From the NCBI RefSeq assembly GCF_026340095.1, contig NZ_JAPEPO010000003.1, forward strand, positions 620,001 to 684,000: DNA of 64,000 bases. The letters are read 5' to 3'. The number at the start of each line of letters is the position of its first letter. Positions within the stretch are counted from its first letter, which is position 1. Both the position numbers and the translations under genes were made by a program. The notes below the pieces were generated by a model that did not search any database, was not told the origin of the DNA, and saw only the letters and a list, made by a program, of their open reading frames with translations. Of this stretch, positions 49,879 to 58,236 are shown piece after piece. The stretch is from Streptomyces sp. NBC_01446 (lineage in GTDB: Bacteria > Actinomycetota > Actinomycetes > Streptomycetales > Streptomycetaceae).

Positions 49879-51399
49879 TTACCGCGCCTCCTGGTCGTTG
49901 TCCGGGACCCCTGCCGCCCACACCGGCAGCCGCTCCCTGCGCCGCCGGCCCGTCCCGTTCTGTGCGGCAGGCCGCTCGCTGCGGCCGCGCAGCGCGGTGT
50001 GCAGCCCGTCCCACAGCGTGCCGTCGGTCCGGTCACGGTGATCGGGGTCGATCAGCACCACGCCGATCACCGCAATACGCTGGTCCGCGAGTTGCCGCGC
50101 CACGGTGTGCAGCCATGCGGCGCTGCCGTGCCCGGCCCGCACGACGAGCACGGTCTGGGTGCCGAGGTACTGGAGGTCGGTCCACGCGGTGCCGGGCGCG
50201 ACCGAGCCGACGCCGAGCCGGCGCTCCTGATGCGGCACGGTCTCGGCGCGCTCGCCGCCGACCACGGCTGGGTCTCCTGGCTTCGGGCGGCGGCCTGCGA
50301 GCTGCGGACCGGGCAGACCATCGACGACGACCACTGGCCCGTCCGCCGCCAGTGCCCTGGCGAGGTCCATGGCGATCACGCTCGTGCTGCGCGCACAGCC
50401 CAGTTCCAGCAGCGACACCGGCTCCGCGCAGTCGCGCACAGTACGGGCAAGGGTCGCGGTGAGCCGTTCGCGTGTCGCCCGGGTCCGTCGGCGCTGCCAC
50501 CGCCTGCCCGACCTGCCGGGCAGCTCCGCGATGACCGAGGCGCCCAGGTTCGCCGCGATGTCCCGGCGCAGCACGGGGCGGTCCGCCACCACCGTGCCGA
50601 CCGCGGCCGACGCGAGACCGAGGACGAGCCCGAGGACGAGCCCGATCGCGGCGCTGGTGGCAACGGCGATGGGCATTGAGTGGTGCACGGCGCGCGGGGC
50701 GTCGACGATCTGCGTGCCGGCGATGACCTTGGGTGTGCCGGTGCGCGCCTCCTCGGCGCGCTGGTCGAAATCGGCGATCCGTGAGTTGAGCTCGGCCCGG
50801 CGGGCGAAGAGCGACTCCATGCTCGCCGACGCCTTCGGGTCGCTCTCCGGCGACCGGTCTCCGATCTCCTTGTTGACCTGGGCGAGTTCGCCCCGCATGC
50901 GGTCACGCTGGTCGGCCAGGGCCTTGGACTCGGCCTTCGCGGCTTCCTGCATCCGCCTCACGTGGTCCGCGACGAACGCGTCGGCCAGTGCCTTGGCCCG
51001 GGCCACCGCCTGCGCGTCGCTGTCACCTGTCACTTCGATCTGCAGCAGGTTGTTGGTCAGGCCGGTCCCCTGGTAGTCCCGCATGAAGTCTTCCGGCTTT
51101 TCCGGGGAGTTGAGGGACTGCAGGGCCTTGTCGGCGATCCGCGTGGTCCGCAACAGCTCCACGTCGGTGCGGATCAGCGTTCCGGTGTCGTTGGGCTGGT
51201 CCTCCTGATGCGCGACCAGCACCTTGGCCACCGCGCTCGGCGGCGGTGGCCGCAGGACCGCCACCGCGGCGCCGACCAGCAGCCCCACGAGCGCCAGGGA
51301 GCACCAGAGGCGGCGGCGCCTGCGCACCGCCACCACCAGCGCTTGCAGGTCGAAGAGCGGAGCGGCTGCCGACGACTCCGAACTCGTGCTCGTCGTCAC
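49879..51399 (-). CDS. Wzz-like chain-length protein with kinase-like C-domain lacking Walker A
   Basis: 506 residues. The transmembrane helix near residues 30-50 ('SLALVGLLVGAAVAVL') is followed by the Wzz domain ('LIRTDVELLRTTRIADKALQ') and a coiled coil. A second transmembrane helix is near residues 255-280. The remaining 220 residues resemble a bacterial tyrosine-kinase/MinD-type fold ('CARSTSVIAMDLARALAADG', 'PVVVVDGLPGP'), but the Walker A lysine loop (GxxGxGKT/S) is not seen. It is therefore probably a scaffold rather than a kinase. It starts by GTGA overlap at 51399. Confidence 0.82.
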   Translation of the reverse strand: MTTSTSSESSAAAPLFDLQALVVAVRRRRRLWCSLALVGLLVGAAVAVLRPPPPSAVAKVLVAHQEDQPNDTGTLIRTDVELLRTTRIADKALQSLNSPEKPEDFMRDYQGTGLTNNLLQIEVTGDSDAQAVARAKALADAFVADHVRRMQEAAKAESKALADQRDRMRGELAQVNKEIGDRSPESDPKASASMESLFARRAELNSRIADFDQRAEEARTGTPKVIAGTQIVDAPRAVHHSMPIAVATSAAIGLVLGLVLGLASAAVGTVVADRPVLRRDIAANLGASVIAELPGRSGRRWQRRRTRATRERLTATLARTVRDCAEPVSLLELGCARSTSVIAMDLARALAADGPVVVVDGLPGPQLAGRRPKPGDPAVVGGERAETVPHQERRLGVGSVAPGTAWTDLQYLGTQTVLVVRAGHGSAAWLHTVARQLADQRIAVIGVVLIDPDHRDRTDGTLWDGLHTALRGRSERPAAQNGTGRRRRERLPVWAAGVPDNDQEAR

Positions 51400-52763
51400 G
51401 CTGAGCCTCCCGTCGCGTGGCCGTGAACCGCGAGGGCCACAGTGGCGGCATCCGGAGGATGTCCGGCAGACCGCGTCGGACGGGCCCGGACCATGCCGGC
51501 GACGACGATGCCGACGACCTCGTGCCTGCCGTCCGCACACGCCTCGGCGATGCCGGCGAGCTCCTCTGCGGTCCAACTGCCCGCGCTGAGGACGACCAGG
51601 GCACCGGACTCGGTGTCGCGGTCCGGCACGGTCGGTCGGTCCACGGAGACCTCCACCACCCGTAGCAGCAGTTCGCTCTTGGCCTCGGCGACGAGCTGCC
51701 CGGCGGCCCGGCGGGCGATCTCGTCGCCGTCCGGTACGACAACCAGCAGTCGCCCGGGGGCCGGTAGCTGTTCCCGGAGGCGAGCGCACACCCGCCGGTA
51801 GCGGATCCGCCTGCCGGCCTCGTCGCCGGACGTCCGCGGGGTCGGTGTGTCCCACCGGGTGTCGGCGCCAAGGAGTCTGCGGATACGGGCCCGTTGGCCA
51901 CGGTCTCGCGGCTGGTGCGCGCGCTGTTCAGCAGGTACGTCGACGGTGCCGAGCAGTACCGAGCCCAGTGCCGCCTCGATCTCCGGTTCGGTGCGCAGCC
52001 GGCGATTCACCCGTGCGGCGACGAGATGGCCGATGATCGCGAGCAGGAAGAACAGCAACGCCCCGGCGGCGATGAGCTGCGTCCTCGTCGGCGGCACCTC
52101 GCCGGTCGGCCGGGCTGCCGGGCCCATGACGACCATGCCGGCCTTGTCGGTCGCCGGGTCGGCCTCTTCCAGTTTCTGCATGGCCTCCTCCAGCGAGGTG
52201 CGCAGCTTCTCGAGTTCGGTGCGGGCCTGCACGCTCTCCACGGTCTGCCCCGGATCGGCCGCATCGGCCAGGTCGGTGATGCGGCGGTCGGTCTCCGCCA
52301 CCTTCTTCCGCAGCGCCTCGGTCCCCGTGGCCGGGTCGGGGTCGCTGCTGCCCCCCGCGATCCGCGCGGCGTAACGGACGAATTCCTGGGCCATCCGGTC
52401 GGAGAACTGCTGCGCGCGCCGGGGGGTGTCGGCGGTACCCGAGATCTTGATGATGTTCCCGTCGGCTGCCTTGGCGCTCACTCGATCCCGCAGGTCGCTG
52501 CCGCTGACGCCCCTCCAGCCGAGGTCGGCCGCCGCGCGGTCGACCACCGGCGAACTGGTCGCGAGGTCCACCTGAGTCAGGAGCTCGCGCTCTTCCCACT
52601 GCCCAGGCAGCAGTACCGATGCCGACGCCGTGTACCGCGGCGGGAACAGCACCGAGGTGCCGTAGCCGACGAGCGCGCCCACCACGGTGAGGACGGCAAG
52701 GAGCCGCCAGCGCCGACGGAGAATCCGCCCGAGCGTGACCAGACGTATCGTGTCGTCGTTCAA
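51396..52763 (-). CDS. Second Wzz-like chain-length protein
   Basis: 455 residues. Transmembrane helix at about 20-40 ('RLLAVLTVVGALVGYGTSVL'), a Wzz domain ('YTASASVLLPGQWEERELLT'), a coiled coil near 170-205 and a second helix near 225-245 ('LIAAGALLFFLLAIIGHLVA'). The cytoplasmic C-terminus ('RLLVVVPDGDEIARRAAGQL') is again nucleotide-binding-like without a Walker A. It probably pairs with the gene that follows to set polymer length. Two such proteins side by side without an obvious kinase is unusual. It overlaps the glycosyltransferase stop by ATGA. Confidence 0.82.
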   Translation of the reverse strand: MNDDTIRLVTLGRILRRRWRLLAVLTVVGALVGYGTSVLFPPRYTASASVLLPGQWEERELLTQVDLATSSPVVDRAAADLGWRGVSGSDLRDRVSAKAADGNIIKISGTADTPRRAQQFSDRMAQEFVRYAARIAGGSSDPDPATGTEALRKKVAETDRRITDLADAADPGQTVESVQARTELEKLRTSLEEAMQKLEEADPATDKAGMVVMGPAARPTGEVPPTRTQLIAAGALLFFLLAIIGHLVAARVNRRLRTEPEIEAALGSVLLGTVDVPAEQRAHQPRDRGQRARIRRLLGADTRWDTPTPRTSGDEAGRRIRYRRVCARLREQLPAPGRLLVVVPDGDEIARRAAGQLVAEAKSELLLRVVEVSVDRPTVPDRDTESGALVVLSAGSWTAEELAGIAEACADGRHEVVGIVVAGMVRARPTRSAGHPPDAATVALAVHGHATGGSA

Positions 52764-54040
52764 GGCCGCCGCCTCCCCCGTGCCCGGACCGGGTCGCCCG
52801 CCGACACCGAAGTGTGGTCACGGCACGCAGCGGCGTAGGCGGCGAGCAGCGACGCTTGCGAGTTCTGCCAGGAGAGCTGCCCGCTGACCCGCTCCTGGCC
52901 GATCTTGCCCATCCGGGCCCGCTTCTCCGGATCGTCAAGGAGCAGCGCGATGAGTTCGGCGAACGCAGCCTCGTCGTTGGCGGGCGCGTACACCGCGGCG
53001 TCGCCGGCGGAGACGCGCGCCTCCCGAAGGTCGAAGGAGACGATCGGCCGGCTCATGGCCATGTACTCCAGGACCTTGTTCATGGTCGACACGTCGTTGA
53101 GCGGATTGCGCGGGTCGGGGGAAAGGCACACGTCCGCAGTGGACAGGTAGCGCACCAGGTCGGGGTCCGGAATGCGTCCGGTGAACTGCACCTGCTCACT
53201 CAGCCCGAGCCGCCGGGACAGTTCCACCATCGCGTCGAAGGCGTCCCCGGCTCCGACGAACACCGCATGCCAGTCGGTGCGCCCGAACTCGTCGCGCAGC
53301 TTGGCGAGGGCGCGCAAGGCGTAGTCGACGCCGTCCTGCGGGCCCATGACACCGAGGTAGCACAGCAGATGAGGCTTGCCGCGCTTCAACTCGGGCTCGG
53401 GCGGCACCGGTTGGAACCGTTCGATCGCGGGCGCGCTGCGCACCACGAAGACGTCCTCAGGCCGTCGACCGCCACGAAGCATGGCGACGTCCCGGTAGCT
53501 CTCGTTCGTGGCGAGCACCACGTCCGCGGCCCGATAGGTCAGCCGTTCCAGCGCGCACACGGCGCGGTAGAGCAGATCCTCGCCACGGTCGAACCGGGAG
53601 AGGTACAGCTCGGGTACCAGATCGTGCTGGTCGAAGACGAACCGCGCGCCGCGCCGCTTCAGCCACAGTGCCGGCAGGAACAGCAGGTCGGGCGGGTTGC
53701 AGGCGTGGACCACGTCGACCGGGCCGACCTTGCGGGCCAGCCGGACCGTGTGCCACAACGCCGATCCGTACTCCCGCAGGTAGCCGGCCGGCCCTCCGGT
53801 GGCCGCGCGCAACGGGTAGCGGTGGATCCGCACCCCATCGATCTCCGCCTCCGGCTCCGTGTCACGTGTACTGCCCTGGGGACAGATGACGTGCACCTTC
53901 CAGCCCGCGTCGCGCAGCGTCGTGCACTCCTGCCACACCCGCCGGTCGAACGGCACCGACAGGTTCTCCACCAGGATCAGCGCGCGCCGGTTCGACCGGT
54001 CGCCGCTGGCTGTGTCATCGAACGATGTGTCACCAAGCAA
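52760..54040 (-). CDS. Glycosyltransferase family 4 (second)
   Basis: 426 residues, GT-B fold. It contains 'ALILVENLSVPFDRRVWQEC', 'DVVHACNPPDLLFLPALWLK', the linker 'HLLCYLGVMGPQDGVDYALR' and the donor-site 'LNDVSTMNKVLEYMAMSRPI'. It is like WbuB/RfaB-type enzymes adding a sugar to the lipid-linked primer. The TTG start at 54040 lies inside the dehydrogenase gene by 11 bases and is less certain than others. Confidence 0.9.
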   Translation of the reverse strand: MLGDTSFDDTASGDRSNRRALILVENLSVPFDRRVWQECTTLRDAGWKVHVICPQGSTRDTEPEAEIDGVRIHRYPLRAATGGPAGYLREYGSALWHTVRLARKVGPVDVVHACNPPDLLFLPALWLKRRGARFVFDQHDLVPELYLSRFDRGEDLLYRAVCALERLTYRAADVVLATNESYRDVAMLRGGRRPEDVFVVRSAPAIERFQPVPPEPELKRGKPHLLCYLGVMGPQDGVDYALRALAKLRDEFGRTDWHAVFVGAGDAFDAMVELSRRLGLSEQVQFTGRIPDPDLVRYLSTADVCLSPDPRNPLNDVSTMNKVLEYMAMSRPIVSFDLREARVSAGDAAVYAPANDEAAFAELIALLLDDPEKRARMGKIGQERVSGQLSWQNSQASLLAAYAAACRDHTSVSAGDPVRARGRRRP

Positions 54041-55346
54041 GGCCCACGTACCCTGGTTCGGCCCGGCGCGCTTCGGCGTCGGGAATGCGGATGAGGTCGA
54101 CGATCACCGGGCCGTCGCCATGGGGCAGCGCCGCCAGCACGGCCGGATCCCCGGTCCCGACCAGACACACCTCGGCGTGCTCGAGCACCTCGTCGACGGA
54201 GTCCGCGAGAAGCTGCGCGAGGTGCGGCAGCCGGTTCTCGATGTACTCGCGGTTCGCGCCGATCAGCCGGGAGAGGCTCACGTTGGCGTCGTAGATCTTC
54301 AGGTCGTAGCCCTTGCCGAAGAGCCGCTCCGCCAACTCGACGAGCGGGCTCTCGCGGAGGTCGTCGGTGCCGGGCTTGAAGGACAACCCGAACAGTCCCA
54401 CCCGGCGCTTGCCGGTGCGCTCGACCAGGTCCACCGCACGTTGCAGATGTGCGGAGTTGGAGGGCAGCACATGCGTGAGGATGGGCACCGAGACGTCTGC
54501 CCGCTGCGCCGCGTACACCAGGCTGCGCAGGTCCTTGGGCAGGCACGAGCCGCCGAAGGCGAAGCCGGGCCGCAGATAGGCGGGACTGATGTTCAGCTTG
54601 CGGTCCGCCAGGAACACGTCCATCACCTGGTGCGAGTCCACCCCGAGCGCCTGGCACACCGCACCCAGCTCGTTCGCGAAGCCGATCTTGAGGCCGTGGA
54701 ACGCGTTGTCCGCATACTTGATCGCCTCGGCCGTCGGGACCGGCACCCGGAACACCTCGCCGGGCAACCCGTCGTACAGCGCCGAAACCGCGTCGCCGCT
54801 TGCCGGGTCGAGCTCGCCGATGACGGTCTTGGGCGGGTCGAAGAAGTCCCGCACGCTCGTGCCCTCGCGCAGGAACTCCGGGTTGACCGCGACCCCGAAG
54901 TCCGCCCCTGCCGTGCCGCCGACGTACTTCTCCAGGATCGGTACCAGCAGGTTCATGCAGGTGCCGGGGAGCATGGTGCTGCGGAACACCACGGTGTGCC
55001 GCCCGCCCCGTTCGGCCAGCGCGGCGCCGATCTGCTCGGTGACGCGCTCCAAGTACGTGGTGCACAGGCTGCCGTTGGGCTCCGACGGTGTGCCCACGCA
55101 AACCAGCGACACCTCACTGCCCATGACCGCCTCGCGGACGTCACCAGTGGCGCGCAACGCTCCGGTCCCAACGACCTCGGCGATGAGCTCGCCGATGCGC
55201 TCCTCGACCACCGGAGCCTTGCCTTCATTGACCAGGTCGACTTTCGCCTGGTTCACATCCACCCCGATGACCTCATGACCAAGGCTCGCCAGGCACGCGG
55301 CCGACACGCAGCCCACGTAGCCGAGCCCCAAGACGCTGACTCTCAT
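54030..55346 (-). CDS. GDP-mannose 6-dehydrogenase-like nucleotide-sugar dehydrogenase
   Basis: 438 residues, the length of AlgD (about 436). It has 'MRVSVLGLGYVGCVSAACLA', 'SEVSLVCVGTPSEPNGSL', 'VFRSTMLPGTCMNLLVPI', 'GVAVNPEFLREGTSVRDFFD' and the catalytic cysteine in 'PGFAFGGSCLPKDLRSLVYA'. It then has 'LSFKPGTDDLRESPLVELAE'. The details match AlgD rather than UDP-glucose dehydrogenase. It would oxidise GDP-mannose to GDP-mannuronate, supplying an acidic sugar. The ATG at 55346 has GGGGAGG upstream. It is 73 bases after the initiating transferase. Confidence 0.87.
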   Translation of the reverse strand: MRVSVLGLGYVGCVSAACLASLGHEVIGVDVNQAKVDLVNEGKAPVVEERIGELIAEVVGTGALRATGDVREAVMGSEVSLVCVGTPSEPNGSLCTTYLERVTEQIGAALAERGGRHTVVFRSTMLPGTCMNLLVPILEKYVGGTAGADFGVAVNPEFLREGTSVRDFFDPPKTVIGELDPASGDAVSALYDGLPGEVFRVPVPTAEAIKYADNAFHGLKIGFANELGAVCQALGVDSHQVMDVFLADRKLNISPAYLRPGFAFGGSCLPKDLRSLVYAAQRADVSVPILTHVLPSNSAHLQRAVDLVERTGKRRVGLFGLSFKPGTDDLRESPLVELAERLFGKGYDLKIYDANVSLSRLIGANREYIENRLPHLAQLLADSVDEVLEHAEVCLVGTGDPAVLAALPHGDGPVIVDLIRIPDAEARRAEPGYVGLAW

Positions 55347-55419
55347 GACCCGTTCCTCCCCCCAGGCAGGCCCTTTGGGCCTGCAGTCCCTGCGCCGTCC
55401 GGACGACGCACCCCGCGCA

Positions 55420-56898
55420 TCAGTAGGCCCCCTGCCCGTGGAGCACCGCACGCAGCGTCTTCCACAAGATCACTGTGTCGAGGGCGAGCGACCAGTCCTC
55501 CACGTACCGCAGGTCAAGGCGGACGGCCTCCTCCCACGGCAGGTCACTGCGCCCGCTGATCTGCCACAGGCCGGTGAGCCCGGGCTTGACGAGCAGCCGC
55601 CGCCGGATGTCCGGGCCGTACGCAGCGGACTCCTCCGGCAACGGGGGCCGCGGGCCGACGAGCGACATCGATCCGGTGAGCACGTTGAAAAGCTGCGGGA
55701 GCTCGTCGATCGAGTACCGGCGCAGCACTGCTCCCACCCGGGTCACCCGCGGATCCCGGCGGAGCTTGAACAGCAGGCCGGCACCCTCGTTGCGGTCGGC
55801 CAGTTCGGCACGTGCCCTGTGAGCCCCGTCAACCATGGTGCGGAACTTGAGGATGGTGAACTCGCGGCCGTCCTTGCCGACCCTGCGCTGGCGGTAGAAC
55901 GCCCCGCCCCGGCTGTCCACCAGCACGAGCAGCCCGACGAGCACCATGAGCGGCGCGAACAGCATCAGCAGGATCGCCGCGCCCATCCGGTCGACGACCC
56001 CTTTGATCGCCCGGCGCCCTCCGGTGAAGGTCGGCATGCTCACCCGCAGCAGCGGGATCCCGAGCACCGCGTCGACGTGCAGCCGCGGGCCCGCCACCTC
56101 CATCAGCACGGGGGCCACGACCATCTCGGCGTCGCTGCCCTCGAGGTTCCAGGCCAGCCGCTGCAGCCGGTCCGGTGACCAGTGCGGGTCCGGTGTGACC
56201 GCTACGACACGGTAGCCGTCGCGGCGAACGTGGCTCGCGACATCCGCCAATTGGCCGACGACCGGCACTCCGTCCAGTTGGTCACCGTCGAGCCCGAGAC
56301 CGTCCGTCGTGCACACCGCATCCACCCGCCAGCCCAGGTGCGGAAACTTCCGGGTCCGGCTGATCAGGTCGCGCACGGTGGCCGGACTCCCCGCAGCGAG
56401 CACCGGTCTCAGGCACTGCCCTTCCTTCCGCTGTCTGTGCAGCCCGAGGCGGAGCAGATACCGCGCGGTCATCGTGACGAGCGCGATCGCGGGTATCGCG
56501 ACGAAGATCCAGAGTTTGATGTTGCGCGAGGTGAGAGCGATCCCGCCGAGCGCCAGCACAACGGTCGCCGTGAACAGTGAGCGTCCGAGCCGATGGAATT
56601 CCTCGGCGCCCTGGCCGAGCACGGCCGGAGCCCACGCCCGGCTCACCGCAAGCGATCCCAGCACCAGCAGCTCGGTGCCGAATGCGAGAATTCCCCACTT
56701 CTCATGCCAGTTGGCCGCGTCCCGGGCCCCGAAGAAGTTGCCTATCGCCGCTACCACCAAGGCGGTGGCCACGGTATCGCTGGTGACCACGGTACGGCGG
56801 TACCGCTGCTCCCAGTCGCTCGCCGGCTGGCTGATCGCCCCGTTCGCCAGACGCTCGCGCGCCGACGGAAAAGGGCCGACTAATCCCCCCTGCCGCAC
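55420..56898 (-). CDS. Initiating undecaprenyl-phosphate phosphoglycosyltransferase
   Basis: 492 residues. Four or five N-terminal membrane helices are followed by a nucleotide-binding-like middle ('RPVLAAGSPATVRDLISRTR'). The conserved bacterial sugar-transferase domain comes last ('FYRQRRVGKDGREFTILKFR', 'RRYSIDELPQLFNVLTGSMS', 'LVGPRPPLPEES', 'RLLVKPGLTGLWQISGRSD'). It transfers a sugar phosphate to undecaprenyl phosphate to begin repeat-unit assembly. The GTG at 56898 has GGGGGG upstream; the frame above it is Gly/Arg-rich and contains the leader repeats. It is the first gene of the operon. Confidence 0.93.
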   Translation of the reverse strand: MRQGGLVGPFPSARERLANGAISQPASDWEQRYRRTVVTSDTVATALVVAAIGNFFGARDAANWHEKWGILAFGTELLVLGSLAVSRAWAPAVLGQGAEEFHRLGRSLFTATVVLALGGIALTSRNIKLWIFVAIPAIALVTMTARYLLRLGLHRQRKEGQCLRPVLAAGSPATVRDLISRTRKFPHLGWRVDAVCTTDGLGLDGDQLDGVPVVGQLADVASHVRRDGYRVVAVTPDPHWSPDRLQRLAWNLEGSDAEMVVAPVLMEVAGPRLHVDAVLGIPLLRVSMPTFTGGRRAIKGVVDRMGAAILLMLFAPLMVLVGLLVLVDSRGGAFYRQRRVGKDGREFTILKFRTMVDGAHRARAELADRNEGAGLLFKLRRDPRVTRVGAVLRRYSIDELPQLFNVLTGSMSLVGPRPPLPEESAAYGPDIRRRLLVKPGLTGLWQISGRSDLPWEEAVRLDLRYVEDWSLALDTVILWKTLRAVLHGQGAY

Positions 56899-56955
56899 AG
56901 AACCCCCCTGGTCCCCAGTGGTTCGACGTGGTCGCCCAACACTGCCCCTCCCCCC

Positions 56956-57041
56956 GGGAGGCCCCCGCCCCCCGCACGCTTCCGCCCCTCGGGAGGCCCC
57001 CGCCGCCCGCGCCGCGCTGTTCCCCTCCGTGGGAGGCCCCC
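56956..57041 (-). repeat. Three GGGAGGCCCCC elements in the exopolysaccharide leader
   Basis: The 11-base word GGGAGGCCCCC starts at 56956, 56991 and 57031 (spacings 35 and 40), each in a pyrimidine-rich stretch. All lie just upstream of the first exopolysaccharide gene. Read on the minus strand they are GGGGGCCTCCC. They may be protein-binding sites or leader RNA elements; regulation is inferred. Confidence 0.5.
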
Positions 57042-57059
57042 ACCCCCGCACGTGACATC

Positions 57060-57595
57060 CCGACTACTTCAGCGCCACTTCAACAACCCGCCCCAACGGC
57101 AGCGGGCACGCATGTCCAGCCGGACTCTCGAGGTACGCGCGAACCCGTCGAAACCTCAGGTGCACCCCGCACCCAAAGCCCGTCTCGGGCTCCAAGAATC
57201 GATCACCCCCACGTCTGGCGCCACGGACGCGGCTGCTGCCCGTCCGTAGCGTCGGACCCATAGATCATCTTTTGTCGCCCGGTGTCCCACCATGCGAAGC
57301 ACGGTCAATGTAGACCATGAAGGCCCCCCTGAAGAGAGGGATGTGTTCAATTTGTGCTGAAGCTTTGAAGGAGAATCCACAGAAAGGTCACGCCTACGGG
57401 CGCCTTGACGACGAAGACGGGCCCTGTGACCTGTGATGACGCGAACTCTCCGGGCTGCCGACACCGGCAAGCCCGGGGCGTCCCGACACCGCCAACTGGG
57501 CCGGATTCAGAGCCTGTCCGGCGGATCTTGTCGGTGCGTACGGGGTGCCGATCGGGGATGGGGGCGAACCAGCACGCCACCGGAGCCCGTCCAAA
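57060..57595. other. Non-coding region upstream of the exopolysaccharide operon
   Basis: About 535 bases with only poor frames on either strand. It must contain the promoter of the minus-strand operon, but I found no convincing -35/-10 pair: a TTGACC on the minus strand at 57308-57303 lacks a matching -10. The section 57240-57380 is AT-richer than its surroundings, as expected for a promoter region. Confidence 0.35.
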
Positions 57596-57599
57596 CGGA

Positions 57600-57915
57600 C
57601 CGGGGCCGGCAAGCCGCATGACCACACCCTCAGGCGCTCCCGCGGCGAACTGACCACGAACATCCCTCTGGTGGCCGACGGCCCTTACCACCTGCTCGCC
57701 TTCCAGACAGGCCACAGACGCCCTGGCCTCCACAGATCATGACCCGTTTGCGTGTGCACAGGCGGATCGGCCGCCCTCGCACGACGCCAGATGCGGTCCT
57801 GGCCGACAAGAGGTACTCCTCGCGAGCCATCCGAACTCACCTCAGCAGGCGGGGCGTTCACTCGGCGGGGCCGCAACCGAACGAGCCGATCGCATCACGC
57901 ACACGCCGCGCCAGA
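57600..57915 (+). mobile_element. IS5-type transposase remnant (C-terminal part)
   Basis: Two plus-strand frames in order read 'HTLRRSRGELTTNIPLVADG' and 'YHLLAFQTGH', then, after a shift, 'GRPRTTPDAVLADKRYSSRA' and 'IRTHLSRRG'. These match the DDE-core region of IS5/IS427-type transposases in Streptomyces, where the last segment holds the 'DKAYSS' motif. Stop codons and a frameshift make it inactive. No terminal repeats are evident. It borders the exopolysaccharide locus. Confidence 0.75.
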
Positions 57916-58236
57916 TCCGCCGACCCACCGCCGGACCTCGACCATGAGGTCTATCTGCACGCGGCCACCAGCGCGACCAGGCCTCCGAACGGAGACCCGC
58001 AAGCGAGTACTTGCGCATCTTCCTCACCGGGCCCGACCAGGATCAACTCCGCTTCGCCCGTGCGGCATTGCACCTGCGTCGCATGCAACGCCCTGAGTCT
58101 GGTCCCGAACCTCCGTGGAGGTCTTCGGCCGTACCCCGCACGAGTTCGCCGGAACCAGTGCGTAGGGCAGGCAGTAGGTTGCCGCTGGCGGCGCCGGAGC
58201 GTCGCGTAGGCGGCGTCGACCGGACTGTCCGGGCCC
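57916..58236. other. Spacer with weakly coding-like sequence
   Basis: About 320 bases between the IS remnant and the SsuD-like gene. On the minus strand a short frame reads 'ELILVGPGEEDAQVLACGSP' and 'FGGLVALVAACR', which looks like a real protein fragment, but without a start or recognised family. No other feature is seen. Confidence 0.25.

Noticed and set aside
54030..55346. UDP-glucose 6-dehydrogenase
   Set aside because: Length, the 'CVGTPS' and 'NPEFLREGT' contexts and the C-terminal half match GDP-mannose dehydrogenase (AlgD) more closely; substrate still needs assay.
57297..57308. Promoter for the exopolysaccharide operon at the minus-strand TTGACC
   Set aside because: No acceptable -10 hexamer lies 16-19 bases downstream, so I do not call a promoter there.
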